Assembly: GCA_029243025.1 (NCBI GenBank)
Contig: JAQWSU010000035.1
Location: 1-35,172, forward strand
Length of the DNA stretch: 35,172 bases
Direction: 5' to 3'
From: Pirellulaceae bacterium
Lineage (GTDB): Bacteria > Planctomycetota > Planctomycetia > Pirellulales > Pirellulaceae
The notes under the pieces are model-generated. The model was not told the DNA's origin and did no database searches. It worked only from the letters and a program-made list of their open reading frames with translations. The position numbers and the translations under genes are program-made. Below are positions 1 through 8,262 of the stretch, piece by piece (positions within the stretch are counted from its first letter, which is position 1; each line of letters begins with the position of its first letter).

Positions 1-871
1 CGGCCTCACCGGTTTGCGTATCGAAAACCTCCGAAAACAACCTCCAATGAGCATGCTTTTTCAAATATCCGGTCGTTGTTGATGACGAAAGATTAGTCAC
101 ACTGACATCAAGGTCTCGCACCACTTCCGTTTCGGCAATCAATGTCTGCCCATCGACACTGTCTCCAAACGTCACCTCAACGAGTTCGGGTTCTTCGACA
201 TAACTCAACTGAATGTCATCGATCCACATCTTGGCCGGATACCCTATCTCGGGGTCGCTGAAATAGGGTGACAGGTCGACATAAAAGCGAGTAAGAAGTT
301 CCCAGTAATTGCCAGCTGGGCTTGTCGGATTCAGGGTGACCCCACCCGAACCGGACCGTTGGTCCTGCGGAGACTCATTTAAGACGACGTGTATCCAGTC
401 ATCACCCGCCTGGTCATGACGCAATACAAGCTTGTGATAGAAGTGCCAATTGTCTGACTCGACGACTCGGGAACTGTTCTTTCCAGGGTTGTAATGATAG
501 GTGCCGACATCCATCGTGCGATAAATATCCGGATCGGCCGCATACTCACTTCGGAAACCGTCCTCGAAGCGAACCCAAAATTCAAGTCGGTTTGCCTGCA
601 TTCCACGTGGCAGAAAATAACCTTGATCGCTGTTGGATTGGCCAACCCATCCACCATTTTGGATGCCCTGTTTCACCCAAAAACCTGGAAGCCCCATTCC
701 TGCGTCAAGGGATTCCACAAGCAGAGCTTGGCTTCCATTACGGCCTGCGTCCGGAGCGATTGAGAAAACGTTGGCCCCCGAATCACCCTTTGCTTGTACA
801 TGGGCAGCCGCAGTGCCTTGCGGAAACTCAAGCAACCAGTCTGCATCCGGTACTTCAGCCGTTTCAAAATC
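1..871 (-). repeat. Left arm of long inverted repeat
   Basis: The reverse complement of 1-871 aligns without net gaps to 33836-34706, with left plus right coordinates summing to 34707. I count roughly 30 mismatches by eye, about 96-97% identity. Bases 1-128 match perfectly and the match continues to the window edge, so the true arm is probably longer. The arm lies inside the coding body of the surface-protein gene. Confidence 0.9.
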
Positions 872-970
872 CAATAGCGTAAATTGACTCGCAAGCATAC
901 ACCGGGATTCCAATCGCTGAAATTGCCGGGTCACTCTACGCGGGAAAAAGTTGGCACCGATCGCAGACAT
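1..970 (-). CDS. LEPR-XLL-type surface protein, 3' end cut off by window edge
   Basis: The gene reads leftward from ATG at 970 and stays open to base 1, giving about 323 codons without a stop. An in-frame TGA lies three codons upstream of the ATG, so the start cannot be further out. The first ~30 residues hold a LEPR-XLL-like motif (RQFQRLESRCMLAS), the head of many giant planctomycete surface proteins. From the LDFE residues on, the body nearly duplicates the plus-strand gene at the other end of the window and is clearly homologous to the secreted protein at 6640-8211. It is rich in aromatic and beta-strand-like segments (NWHFYHK, WIHVVLNE, MWIDDIQLSYVE), suggesting a jelly-roll, perhaps carbohydrate-binding, fold; that fold is inference. 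The ribosome-binding site is weak (GTGAAAG). The gene probably continues into a much larger repeat protein outside the window. Confidence 0.8.
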   Translation of the reverse strand, partial: MSAIGANFFPRRVTRQFQRLESRCMLASQFTLLDFETAEVPDADWLLEFPQGTAAAHVQAKGDSGANVFSIAPDAGRNGSQALLVESLDAGMGLPGFWVKQGIQNGGWVGQSNSDQGYFLPRGMQANRLEFWVRFEDGFRSEYAADPDIYRTMDVGTYHYNPGKNSSRVVESDNWHFYHKLVLRHDQAGDDWIHVVLNESPQDQRSGSGGVTLNPTSPAGNYWELLTRFYVDLSPYFSDPEIGYPAKMWIDDIQLSYVEEPELVEVTFGDSVDGQTLIAETEVVRDLDVSVTNLSSSTTTGYLKKHAHWRLFSEVFDTQTGEA

Positions 971-1711
971 AGTCTTTCACTAACTTGCAGCAGGCGTTCA
1001 GCTTGGAAAGGGTTCGTTTTACCGACACGAGCATTGTCGAGAGAAGCATCGTCGTTTGACAGGTCCAAAACTCTCTATCAAGATCACAATTCCCCCTCAA
1101 CAAGTCTTCTCGCAACCAAAGCTTATTGAAGCCTAGCTCACATCGCGTCGAGGTCAAATGCCCCCCCCCAATCAGCTTGACTTCAGATCCACACAAATTA
1201 GAGACTCGCTTAACCAGGCGGCCATCTTCCTCTCGTCCCCAATGAGAACTCCCCGCCGGTGAGTTTTAGATCATCTCCCAAACAGCAAGCGGTGACTGCA
1301 CCTGGCAATGACAATCGTGTGCTTGCCAGCGATTCGAGCGATGCTCGATTGGCTGACGATTTACGAATTCCGTCGATCATTGGTTCCCGCGCCAAGGCAA
1401 GAAAAATAAAATCAACCGCAAAATGCGCAACAAGACAAGCGGATCCCCTCAGTCATCTACCACTGAAAGCCCGAACGTGAACCGCACCTTCGTTTTGACA
1501 CGGTCGACGTTTTGCAAACACACCGCCTGACCGAGACTCCGAGGTCGGAGCCATCACTTTTTTCACGGCGTAGCACATTACGAATGATCGTGCCAGACTG
1601 CTCGAGAATGAGTTGGCATTTAAATAGAATTCACTCTAGGTCACAACAAGCTTGCAAGCCGTCATCGATTGCAGATGCAAAGCCTTATTGAAATGCCCAC
1701 CGAAGTTGCTT
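971..1711. other. Non-coding gap between flippase and left surface-protein gene
   Basis: This stretch of about 740 bases lies downstream of the flippase stop and upstream of the left surface-protein gene. Short open frames occur on both strands, but none has a convincing start, domain or composition. It carries a run of nine C at 1161-1169, about 190 bases upstream of the surface-protein ATG. I see no clear hairpin terminator after the flippase, only a short palindrome GCTTGCAAGC near 1650. It presumably holds the promoter of the left surface gene, but I could not place it. Confidence 0.5.
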
Positions 1712-3271
1712 CTAAACATCCTTCAGCACCGTCGTTCTATTAATGAACGACGCAGGAATCAAGCAAGACAACACTATTTGTTTGCTTTCGCTATCCAAAC
1801 AAAAAATAAATATGCTTAAACCGCCGACGAGTCCAACCAAGGCGAATTGCGGAACGAGTTGCAACATTCGATCGACTTCCCAAAGTTGGTTGCATACTAA
1901 GGCAGTGCAAATCGGAAAGACTGCAGCAAGGGCGGCCCACCCGACCACACTCAAAACAAACCTCCGATATGGGATCTCAAATAGCTGGCATGCACCAATC
2001 GGAATGATCAATCCTGAAGCAACAATTTGGGCCATAAGCACCGCCACTGCCATTCCAATCGGACCGTAAAAATAGATCAATATTGAACCGCTCAGAAGCG
2101 TGATGAACGCCTCGGCAATTGCCGCTTTGACGAGCAAATGTAGTTTGTCTGCCCCACGCAGGACAGTTCGCAAACCACGCCCCGGCAGTAGTAAAACATT
2201 CCCCAAGGTAAGAACGCAAAGTACCGGATAGGTTTGGGATTCGTATTCGGGGCCAATCCATACCGCGATGAAGGTCCCACCCAATACGATGAGAGTACCT
2301 GCCGCACAGAGCGACATTGCCAGTAGAATTCGTGTTCCGAGCAGTAGAATCTTCTTGATTGCTTCATGTCTCTCCTGAGCAGCTAATTTGCTTGTGAGAG
2401 GATAGACAACACTGTTGATCCCCCGTCCCAGCTGCAAAAACTTGGTGCTAAACGACTCGGGAATCGAGTAAAAGGGGACGGCAGAGGGTCCGACAATCAG
2501 CCCAACCAACAGCGCTCCTGACCATTCCGTCACACGTCGTGCAATTTGCACGCAGTAGGTAATTCCGCCAAAGCGACAAGACTTGCGGGCGGTTTCTCGA
2601 TCAAAAAACTTAATTGACAGGCTAAAACCATTCAACAATTTTTGAACGATGAGGAAGTAGAGCACCTGCACGACGGTTGTAACAACGAGCGTGACAACCG
2701 CCATCCCAATTAGACCCCAACCATATTTCAATACGATCACCATGCTAACGGCAGTGGTGACCTGCACGCCTACACCGAGGGCATTGCGTATGTCGAATCG
2801 ATGCAGAGCAGTGATTACCGATGAAAACGTCTGTCCTACGAACCCGACTGCAACGGAGCAACCCACCATAAACAGGACATACTGGATTCTCACCGCATCC
2901 TTCACGTCCTGCGTAAGCATCCCCGGCAAAAAGACACTCGCGATCAAGGAGATAAAAACACAGCAAACGGCTAAACCACAGTAGATGTAAAAGGTAGTGA
3001 CAACGACTCGCTCAACTCGGAGACGATCTCCTTTTGCCTCGTACTCAGCGATGTAGCGGACGCCAGCATTCCCCAACCCTATATCAGCCAACGCATAGTA
3101 GCCCGTAAAGGCCATTACAATCGCCCAGATACCGTACCGCTCCTGTCCTAAAGTATGGAGCAGGAACGGCGTCAGGAAGAACGTAATCACAAGCGCACAA
3201 GCTCTACCGATCCAATTGAGCAAAACGCTCCCAATCACCTTTCGTTTCTCAGACACGTTTCCGTCCGCCAT
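1712..3271 (-). CDS. Wzx/MATE-type polysaccharide flippase
   Basis: Multi-spanning membrane protein of about 519 residues with roughly 12-14 hydrophobic segments. It begins with the typical flippase opening (SVLLNWIGR, then TPFLLHTLGQERYGIWAI, then ALADIGLGNAGVRYIAEY). Members of the polysaccharide biosynthesis/MOP superfamily move lipid-linked repeat units across the inner membrane. The longest open frame starts at TTG 3337, but the ATG at 3271 (MADGNVSEKRK) puts the charged N-terminus just before the first membrane helix, so I prefer it. It is the last EPS gene of the minus-strand series, directly after the GT2 gene, and fits a Wzx/Wzy-type pathway with the polymerase-like gene upstream. 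The family is clear; the substrate cannot be read from sequence. Confidence 0.85.
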   Translation of the reverse strand: MADGNVSEKRKVIGSVLLNWIGRACALVITFFLTPFLLHTLGQERYGIWAIVMAFTGYYALADIGLGNAGVRYIAEYEAKGDRLRVERVVVTTFYIYCGLAVCCVFISLIASVFLPGMLTQDVKDAVRIQYVLFMVGCSVAVGFVGQTFSSVITALHRFDIRNALGVGVQVTTAVSMVIVLKYGWGLIGMAVVTLVVTTVVQVLYFLIVQKLLNGFSLSIKFFDRETARKSCRFGGITYCVQIARRVTEWSGALLVGLIVGPSAVPFYSIPESFSTKFLQLGRGINSVVYPLTSKLAAQERHEAIKKILLLGTRILLAMSLCAAGTLIVLGGTFIAVWIGPEYESQTYPVLCVLTLGNVLLLPGRGLRTVLRGADKLHLLVKAAIAEAFITLLSGSILIYFYGPIGMAVAVLMAQIVASGLIIPIGACQLFEIPYRRFVLSVVGWAALAAVFPICTALVCNQLWEVDRMLQLVPQFALVGLVGGLSIFIFCLDSESKQIVLSCLIPASFINRTTVLKDV

Positions 3272-3345
3272 TGATTTACCCACAGAGCGACTTACGTAGA
3301 CTAATGAGATCACGTTCCTGCAAAACGCACTCAGCAATTTAAATT

Positions 3346-4245
3346 TCAGATCAGATTCGGTTCTTGCGTCGATTGATCATTCATAATTTGGTCAATTCGC
3401 CTTTGCACTCTCTTGCTGCTAAGCACAAACCGGTGCTTTCGAAAAAAATAGAGAAGACCGAAAGCATGCAACCAAAGTGATTTGGAGAAGACACCTTTTC
3501 TACTTATTTCTTGGGCATGATGTATAACGGTCACTGCTCCATCGATCAAGACGGTCCTTCCGCTCAACCAGGTTCGAAGGCAATAATCCACGTCCTCAGG
3601 AGCATAGAAAATCTTTTCATCAAGAAGCCCCACCCTCGTGATCAATTCGCGAGAAAAGAGCCAGAAAGCACTACAAGTGTAATCGACTTCCTGGGCCCTC
3701 ACACAATTTCCAAAGCTCGATTCTGCTTCGCGCCGTTCAATGCTTCGCAGGTAGAAATAACGAGCTATTTTTCTTCCTAAAGTTGGAAAGGTGTCGGCTG
3801 ATTTTTGGTAATTACCGCTGGCGAACTGAAGTCTTGGAGAAACGATACCAGCCCGCTCTTGATTCTTAAGTCTATCTAACAGCAATTCGAAGCTGTTTTC
3901 TTGTTGGACCTCAATATCCGAATCGAGGATAGCGACATAGTTTCCCTTGGCTATTCGCAACCCGACATTTCTTGAGAACGTCGTCCCGGTATTGCTTCCG
4001 AGAGGGACGACAGTGAGCGGTAGGCCGGATTCCCGAAGTCGGGCCATCGCTTCCAAAGATCCATCCGTTGAGCCATTGTCGATGACGATATACTCGCGTC
4101 TGAGGCCGGAAGCGTTGAACGCCCCCTCAAGCGATCCAAAAAGACGATCCAAGAATTCAAGTGAATTCCAGGTCAATATGACGCAGCTGACATCCAGGCT
4201 ACTAGATTTTTCTTGCGGGACCGGAGGGCTTTCTAGAGCGTGCAC
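3346..4245 (-). CDS. Family 2 glycosyltransferase
   Basis: A GT-A fold transferase of 299 residues. The N-terminus has the GT2 nucleotide-binding opening (VSCVILTWNS at about 19-28, VIDNGSTDGS at about 54-63), and the metal-binding DSD sits at about 108-110 in AILDSDIEV. The acceptor-side motif APEDVDYCLR is typical of the rhamnosyltransferase-like WcaA/WbbL group. The start appears to be GTG at 4245, only two bases after the TAA of the FemAB-like gene, which implies translational coupling. It presumably adds a sugar to the lipid-linked repeat unit in the cytoplasm. Sugar specificity is unknown. Confidence 0.88.
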   Translation of the reverse strand: MHALESPPVPQEKSSSLDVSCVILTWNSLEFLDRLFGSLEGAFNASGLRREYIVIDNGSTDGSLEAMARLRESGLPLTVVPLGSNTGTTFSRNVGLRIAKGNYVAILDSDIEVQQENSFELLLDRLKNQERAGIVSPRLQFASGNYQKSADTFPTLGRKIARYFYLRSIERREAESSFGNCVRAQEVDYTCSAFWLFSRELITRVGLLDEKIFYAPEDVDYCLRTWLSGRTVLIDGAVTVIHHAQEISRKGVFSKSLWLHAFGLLYFFRKHRFVLSSKRVQRRIDQIMNDQSTQEPNLI

Positions 4246-4247
4246 AA

Positions 4248-5342
4248 TTATGGAATTCCTCGTACGATCATGGGGCCAACCGAGTTAGCAATTGGCAGTG
4301 GCAAACGCCGCCAAATCTTGACAAACCGATCATATTTCCCCGATTCGATCCGCGTATCTTCTACGTTTCCGCGGCGAACATAATGCTGCCAATTCGCCTC
4401 TTCGGGGCACGCTCCCCACTGTTTCTTAAAACGATACGTGGGACTATCGGGACTACTGCGTCCAAAATCAAAACAGTTTTGCTCTCGCTCAATCGCGCGT
4501 TGCAACAATTCCCAATACATTAACATGTTGGCATTTGTCCGGTTGTACGCTCTCAGCGAACTCGCACTCGGCACTTCCGTTGTGCCTTCTCCGTGCAGCA
4601 ACAACGCTCCAGCAATAGGTTTTGCCTCAATGAACCCAAGGCAGAATTCAGCCTGACCTGGCAGTTGCTCTAAAATGGCACGAAAAAGTTTCTTACCAAA
4701 CACAGGCGTACCTAGATCACGCATATTCCTTGTGAAGACGCTATAGAAATCATCTAGTAGCTCATCATTTCCCCACTCGATACGCACATCTTTCTTTTTC
4801 GCATTTCGAACTTGGTTTCTAACCTTGGGCTTGAAGTTATCCCAAAGTTCCGAACGGTGCTTCGGCAAGGGAAGTCGCATATGCACCTTGCTCCGCAAGG
4901 TGTGTTTCAATTGATCATGCGGCTCAAAGTCTTCGTTACGAAGCTGCAAATGCCGAACGCCCGTTTTGTCCGCCAGTTCGACGGCTTGGGTGATCAAACC
5001 TGTTCGCACCTCGCAACTGTCGGCAAGAAAACCACCTGTATTTAAGTAGGGAAGGCTGACCAAATGGGCACCGAACAGGGGACTTTTGACGTGAACTAAC
5101 GGCAAGATCCCGAGACACTGCCCCTCTTTGGTCGCCTCCACACAGTAGGGAGTTTGCCCGAGTCCTTGCTGCAGAATCATCATCCATCTTGGGTGACGAC
5201 TCGCGCTGGAGGATGCTAATTGAGAATACAACGCCTCCCAGTCTCCCATTCGCGATGGAAAACTCGTCCTATCATGGACCCGATATGTAATGGCCCGTTG
5301 TTCGTGTTCCATGTAGTCCACTGGGATTCGTTTTGAACGCAT
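4248..5342 (-). CDS. FemAB-like acyltransferase of the exosortase/PEP-CTERM EPS type
   Basis: Protein of 364 residues resembling the FemAB-related GNAT-fold family repeatedly found in exosortase/PEP-CTERM EPS loci. Recognisable segments are SRHPRWMMILQQGLGQ near the N-terminus, LPLVHVKSPLFG, LPYLNTGGFLAD, the basic stretch KPKVRNQVRNAKKK, and the C-terminal signature FDFGRSSPDSPTYRFKKQWG. FemAB enzymes add amino acids from aminoacyl-tRNA to peptidoglycan peptides. In EPS loci the acceptor is unproven, and aminoacylation of the polysaccharide or a lipid carrier is only a guess. The start is ATG 5342 with a weak ribosome-binding site. The 98-base gap before it shows no promoter or hairpin I could defend. 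Confidence 0.85.
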   Translation of the reverse strand: MRSKRIPVDYMEHEQRAITYRVHDRTSFPSRMGDWEALYSQLASSSASRHPRWMMILQQGLGQTPYCVEATKEGQCLGILPLVHVKSPLFGAHLVSLPYLNTGGFLADSCEVRTGLITQAVELADKTGVRHLQLRNEDFEPHDQLKHTLRSKVHMRLPLPKHRSELWDNFKPKVRNQVRNAKKKDVRIEWGNDELLDDFYSVFTRNMRDLGTPVFGKKLFRAILEQLPGQAEFCLGFIEAKPIAGALLLHGEGTTEVPSASSLRAYNRTNANMLMYWELLQRAIEREQNCFDFGRSSPDSPTYRFKKQWGACPEEANWQHYVRRGNVEDTRIESGKYDRFVKIWRRLPLPIANSVGPMIVRGIP

Positions 5343-5440
5343 TCGCTGGGTCTCTTGGATAATCAGACCATTGTTAGTATTTTATCGACGGGGACCGCAC
5401 ACCAATTTTCCAGGGCCATGATTTCTACAGGGTCATAGTC

Positions 5441-6643
5441 CTAATCCTCGGCGAGTAATTCATCGTAAATGGAGGTAATTCGTTGCATTCGTTTTTGAAA
5501 ACTGTACTTTGACTCAATCGTCGCTCTTGCCTCAGCCCCCAGGTTAAACCTCAATGACTGGTCCGCCAGCAGCTCAGCAGTCTTGAACGTGAGCTCCTCT
5601 TGATTTCCAGATTCAATTAAGAATCCATTCGTGCCGTCTTCAATAATGTTCGGTAATCCTGCGATGCGAGTTGCGACCACAGGAACGCCAAAAGCCATTG
5701 CTTCGAGCACCACGTTCGGCAGCCCCTCTCGCAAGCTGCTGAGTGCGAAAACATCCATCGCCTGATAAAGCGCACTTGTGTCCGCCACAAAACCAGTCAG
5801 CTTTATTCGATCTTCTCTTCCCAAATCAATGACCAGCTTTTGGAGCTCATCGTATTGATTGCCCTCACCAGCGATCAATAAATGTACGTCAATCCTCTCT
5901 CGCAGCAGCTGATCCACGGAGCGAATGAGCATGTCGAATGCTTTTTCTCGCGCCAGACGCCCGATTGCTCCAATTACGAGAGAATTCACGGGTATGCCGA
6001 GTTGTTTTTTTGCGTCGGATGCGGTAATTCGTCGCTTGTACTGTTGGGTATCGATCGCGTTTTCGATCAATGTCACGTTTTTCTGGGGCACACCCAGTCG
6101 CCGGCAATCTGCAAACAGATCTTCCGAAACACAGATCACTCGTTCGTATTTTGGCAGGCAGAAACGGTCAACAGCATAGTACATGCGAGCCCGCATCTCG
6201 GCCGAGACCCACCCATGAACTGTGGTAACGAGTCGCATCGGCCAAAACCGGCGCAGGATCAGTCCCAACAGATTACTTTTGTAGTCGTGTGCGTGCCAGA
6301 TCGTCACATTTTGCTCACGGCAGACTTTCAGACACCGACGAACAATGCTGATATCCTTCAAGCCACGATCATCGATGGCAATGCAGGGCGAGGATGCTTC
6401 CGCCGCTCGTTGCTCCAGTATTTCAAACCCAGGATCTCCAGGCGTTCTCATGAACGCACAGATTCCGTGATAACCGAGATTTGTCAGGAAGCGATGACTA
6501 TTCACTACGGTCTTATCAATTCCGCCCCCTGAACCAACAACCACCCTGGCATGCAAAACCACAGGAAGATCCGCAACAGGTTTATCTTCCGTTGAACAGT
6601 TTGAAATCGTAGTCATTAGATTTGAAGGCATTGTCTTTCTCAT
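5441..6643 (-). CDS. GT4-family glycosyltransferase
   Basis: A GT-B glycosyltransferase of 400 residues. The N-terminal domain has the acceptor-side glycine loop VVGSGGGIDKTV and a WHAHDYKSNLLG segment. The C-terminal Rossmann half has IGAIGRLAREKAFD, LLIAGEGNQYDEL, and the E-x7-E donor motif in EGLPNVVLEAMAFGVPVVA, followed by GLPNIIEDGTNGFLI. This identifies the Glycos_transf_1/GT4 family. Its ATG overlaps the stop of the upstream secreted-protein gene by four bases (ATGA), so the two are translationally coupled. It probably acts in the cytoplasm on the growing repeat unit. Donor and acceptor are unknown. Confidence 0.9.
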   Translation of the reverse strand: MRKTMPSNLMTTISNCSTEDKPVADLPVVLHARVVVGSGGGIDKTVVNSHRFLTNLGYHGICAFMRTPGDPGFEILEQRAAEASSPCIAIDDRGLKDISIVRRCLKVCREQNVTIWHAHDYKSNLLGLILRRFWPMRLVTTVHGWVSAEMRARMYYAVDRFCLPKYERVICVSEDLFADCRRLGVPQKNVTLIENAIDTQQYKRRITASDAKKQLGIPVNSLVIGAIGRLAREKAFDMLIRSVDQLLRERIDVHLLIAGEGNQYDELQKLVIDLGREDRIKLTGFVADTSALYQAMDVFALSSLREGLPNVVLEAMAFGVPVVATRIAGLPNIIEDGTNGFLIESGNQEELTFKTAELLADQSLRFNLGAEARATIESKYSFQKRMQRITSIYDELLAED

Positions 6644-8211
6644 TTCTTGGGATCAACGCGAATCCAACCAATACGAGCGGATGAGTCGTGCAGACCGTTG
6701 CTGGCACGAAACCTAAAACGCCAGACCCCAGTAAACTTTTCCCCTGGATCAAATTGAAACGATCCGCTAAGGGCATCCAACTTCAGGCGAGTGCCAGCTG
6801 GAGGCTCATTCAGGATCGAAAAACGTAACTGCCGACCGTTCCGATCGGCCGCAACCAAAAGACCATCTACCGGCACGCCGGCAGTCGTTCGAATCGAAAT
6901 GCCACCCAGGACATCAACATCAGTATTTGCCCTCGAACCTTGAAACTCCAAACGTACAAACGCACCGCTGTTTGACATGTCCAACGCACCAGAATTGCCA
7001 TAGATGGGGCGCAATTCAAGGTAAGGGTCCGGCATCTCGCCGGTAGCTGGCACGAACAATAAGCCCACGTAAAATGTCCGTCCTGGTTTCATTTTCTTCT
7101 TCAGCGAGACCCGTAGTGATACTTGCCTTGCTTCACCTGGCCGCAGGCTCAACTGCCCTGTAATCGGTCGGCTTGTATCGAAATCCAACAACTCTACCTT
7201 TAGTTGCCGATCGCCGCGAAGTTGGATCTCTCCAGCAACTTTTGAGTGACTGGCATTTTGAATCGTCGCTTGAAGCCAGACGGGCTTGTCAGCAGGCAGA
7301 TTGACCATCTGTCCGGGAACGCAGTTTTCGATCACCACGGTCACATCAGAGGGCTCAACGTATGACAACCGAATGTCATCAACGAACATTCGTACCGGAT
7401 ACGGAATTTCCGGGTCTTGGAAGTAAGGCGTGCAATCGATATACAATCGCGTCAGCAATTCCCAAAAATTGCCATTCGGAGACGTCGGATTGAGAGGAAC
7501 TAACGCTGCAGAACTTCGCTGGTCCTGAGGAACTTGATTCAAGACAACATGAATCCAATTTCCATTTGCACGGTCATGGCGAATCACGAATTTGTAGTAA
7601 AAGTGCCAATTGTTCGACTCAACCACACGGTTGCTTTTCTTGGCCGGATTGTAATGATAGGTTCCCACATCGATCGTCCGATGGATGTCGGCTCGAGCCG
7701 CATATTTTTCACGAAATCCATCATCGAATCGCACCCAGAATTCAAGACGATTCGCGCGGATTCCGCGCGGTAGAAAATAGCCATCATCACCGTTGGATTG
7801 GCCTACAAACCCACGTTTTTTAACTCCCTTCTTAAGCCAAAAACCTGGCAAGCCCATCTGTTGATCACTGGATTGGACCAAGAGAGCGTTTCCCCCGTTA
7901 CGACCTTCTCCGACAGCCAAACTCAAAACGTCCCCGCCACTATCACGTTTTGGCTCGAGAAAAACCCCTGTGAACCCGTCCTCTTGCTTCAACATCCAAT
8001 CTTTGTCGCGCAACTCTTCGCCCTCAAAATCAATGATGTCAAATTGACTTACCACGTCATCGATTGGCGATGCCCCATCAGCGCGAAGAGGTCTAGACAG
8101 CATCACGATCCCAATCGCTAAGCAGATCATAAGTCGGCCTGGCGAAGGCGACCTAAACACGCCGCGAAAACTAGTGATGAAAGACATTTCCATATTTCTT
8201 CGAGCCTTCAT
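6640..8211 (-). CDS. Secreted beta-rich protein, paralogue of the flanking surface proteins
   Basis: Protein of 523 residues with an N-terminal Sec signal (hydrophobic core LMICLAIGIVML, possible cleavage near RADGA). Residues ~55-292 match the bodies of the two surface proteins at the window ends, roughly 60% identical by eye over the best 180 residues. Shared segments include GLPGFW, GYFLPRG, ANRLEFWVRF, DVGTYHYNP, WIHVVLN, PQDQR and LNPTSP. The C-terminal ~60 residues look like a cadherin/He_PIG-type Ig-like unit (LDALSGSFQFDPGEKFTGVWRF). Unlike the flanking copies it has no LEPR motif and no long repeat tail, so it looks like a stand-alone exported version. The ATG has a GAGGTAA ribosome-binding site. 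It sits between the SufS-like gene and a GT4 that it overlaps by four bases, implying a role tied to the EPS. I infer polysaccharide binding; nothing here proves it. Confidence 0.85.
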   Translation of the reverse strand: MKARRNMEMSFITSFRGVFRSPSPGRLMICLAIGIVMLSRPLRADGASPIDDVVSQFDIIDFEGEELRDKDWMLKQEDGFTGVFLEPKRDSGGDVLSLAVGEGRNGGNALLVQSSDQQMGLPGFWLKKGVKKRGFVGQSNGDDGYFLPRGIRANRLEFWVRFDDGFREKYAARADIHRTIDVGTYHYNPAKKSNRVVESNNWHFYYKFVIRHDRANGNWIHVVLNQVPQDQRSSAALVPLNPTSPNGNFWELLTRLYIDCTPYFQDPEIPYPVRMFVDDIRLSYVEPSDVTVVIENCVPGQMVNLPADKPVWLQATIQNASHSKVAGEIQLRGDRQLKVELLDFDTSRPITGQLSLRPGEARQVSLRVSLKKKMKPGRTFYVGLLFVPATGEMPDPYLELRPIYGNSGALDMSNSGAFVRLEFQGSRANTDVDVLGGISIRTTAGVPVDGLLVAADRNGRQLRFSILNEPPAGTRLKLDALSGSFQFDPGEKFTGVWRFRFRASNGLHDSSARIGWIRVDPKK

Positions 8212-8262
8212 TTACCTCAGTCGAATATCAAGCAACTTGGCAATGACAACTACAAACAAAAA

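Noticed and set aside
379-657. Open frame of 92 codons on the minus strand in the left arm
   Set aside because: Same shadow frame as in the right arm. The real frame runs from ATG 970 and has LEPR and beta-domain motifs.
1640-1711. Terminator after the flippase gene
   Set aside because: Only a short palindrome (GCTTGCAAGC) and an imperfect pairing, with no T-run in the transcript direction.
5882-6532. 216-codon plus-strand open frame opposite a GT4 gene
   Set aside because: It lies wholly antisense to a well-supported glycosyltransferase, and its translation is His/Cys/Gln-rich with no domain.
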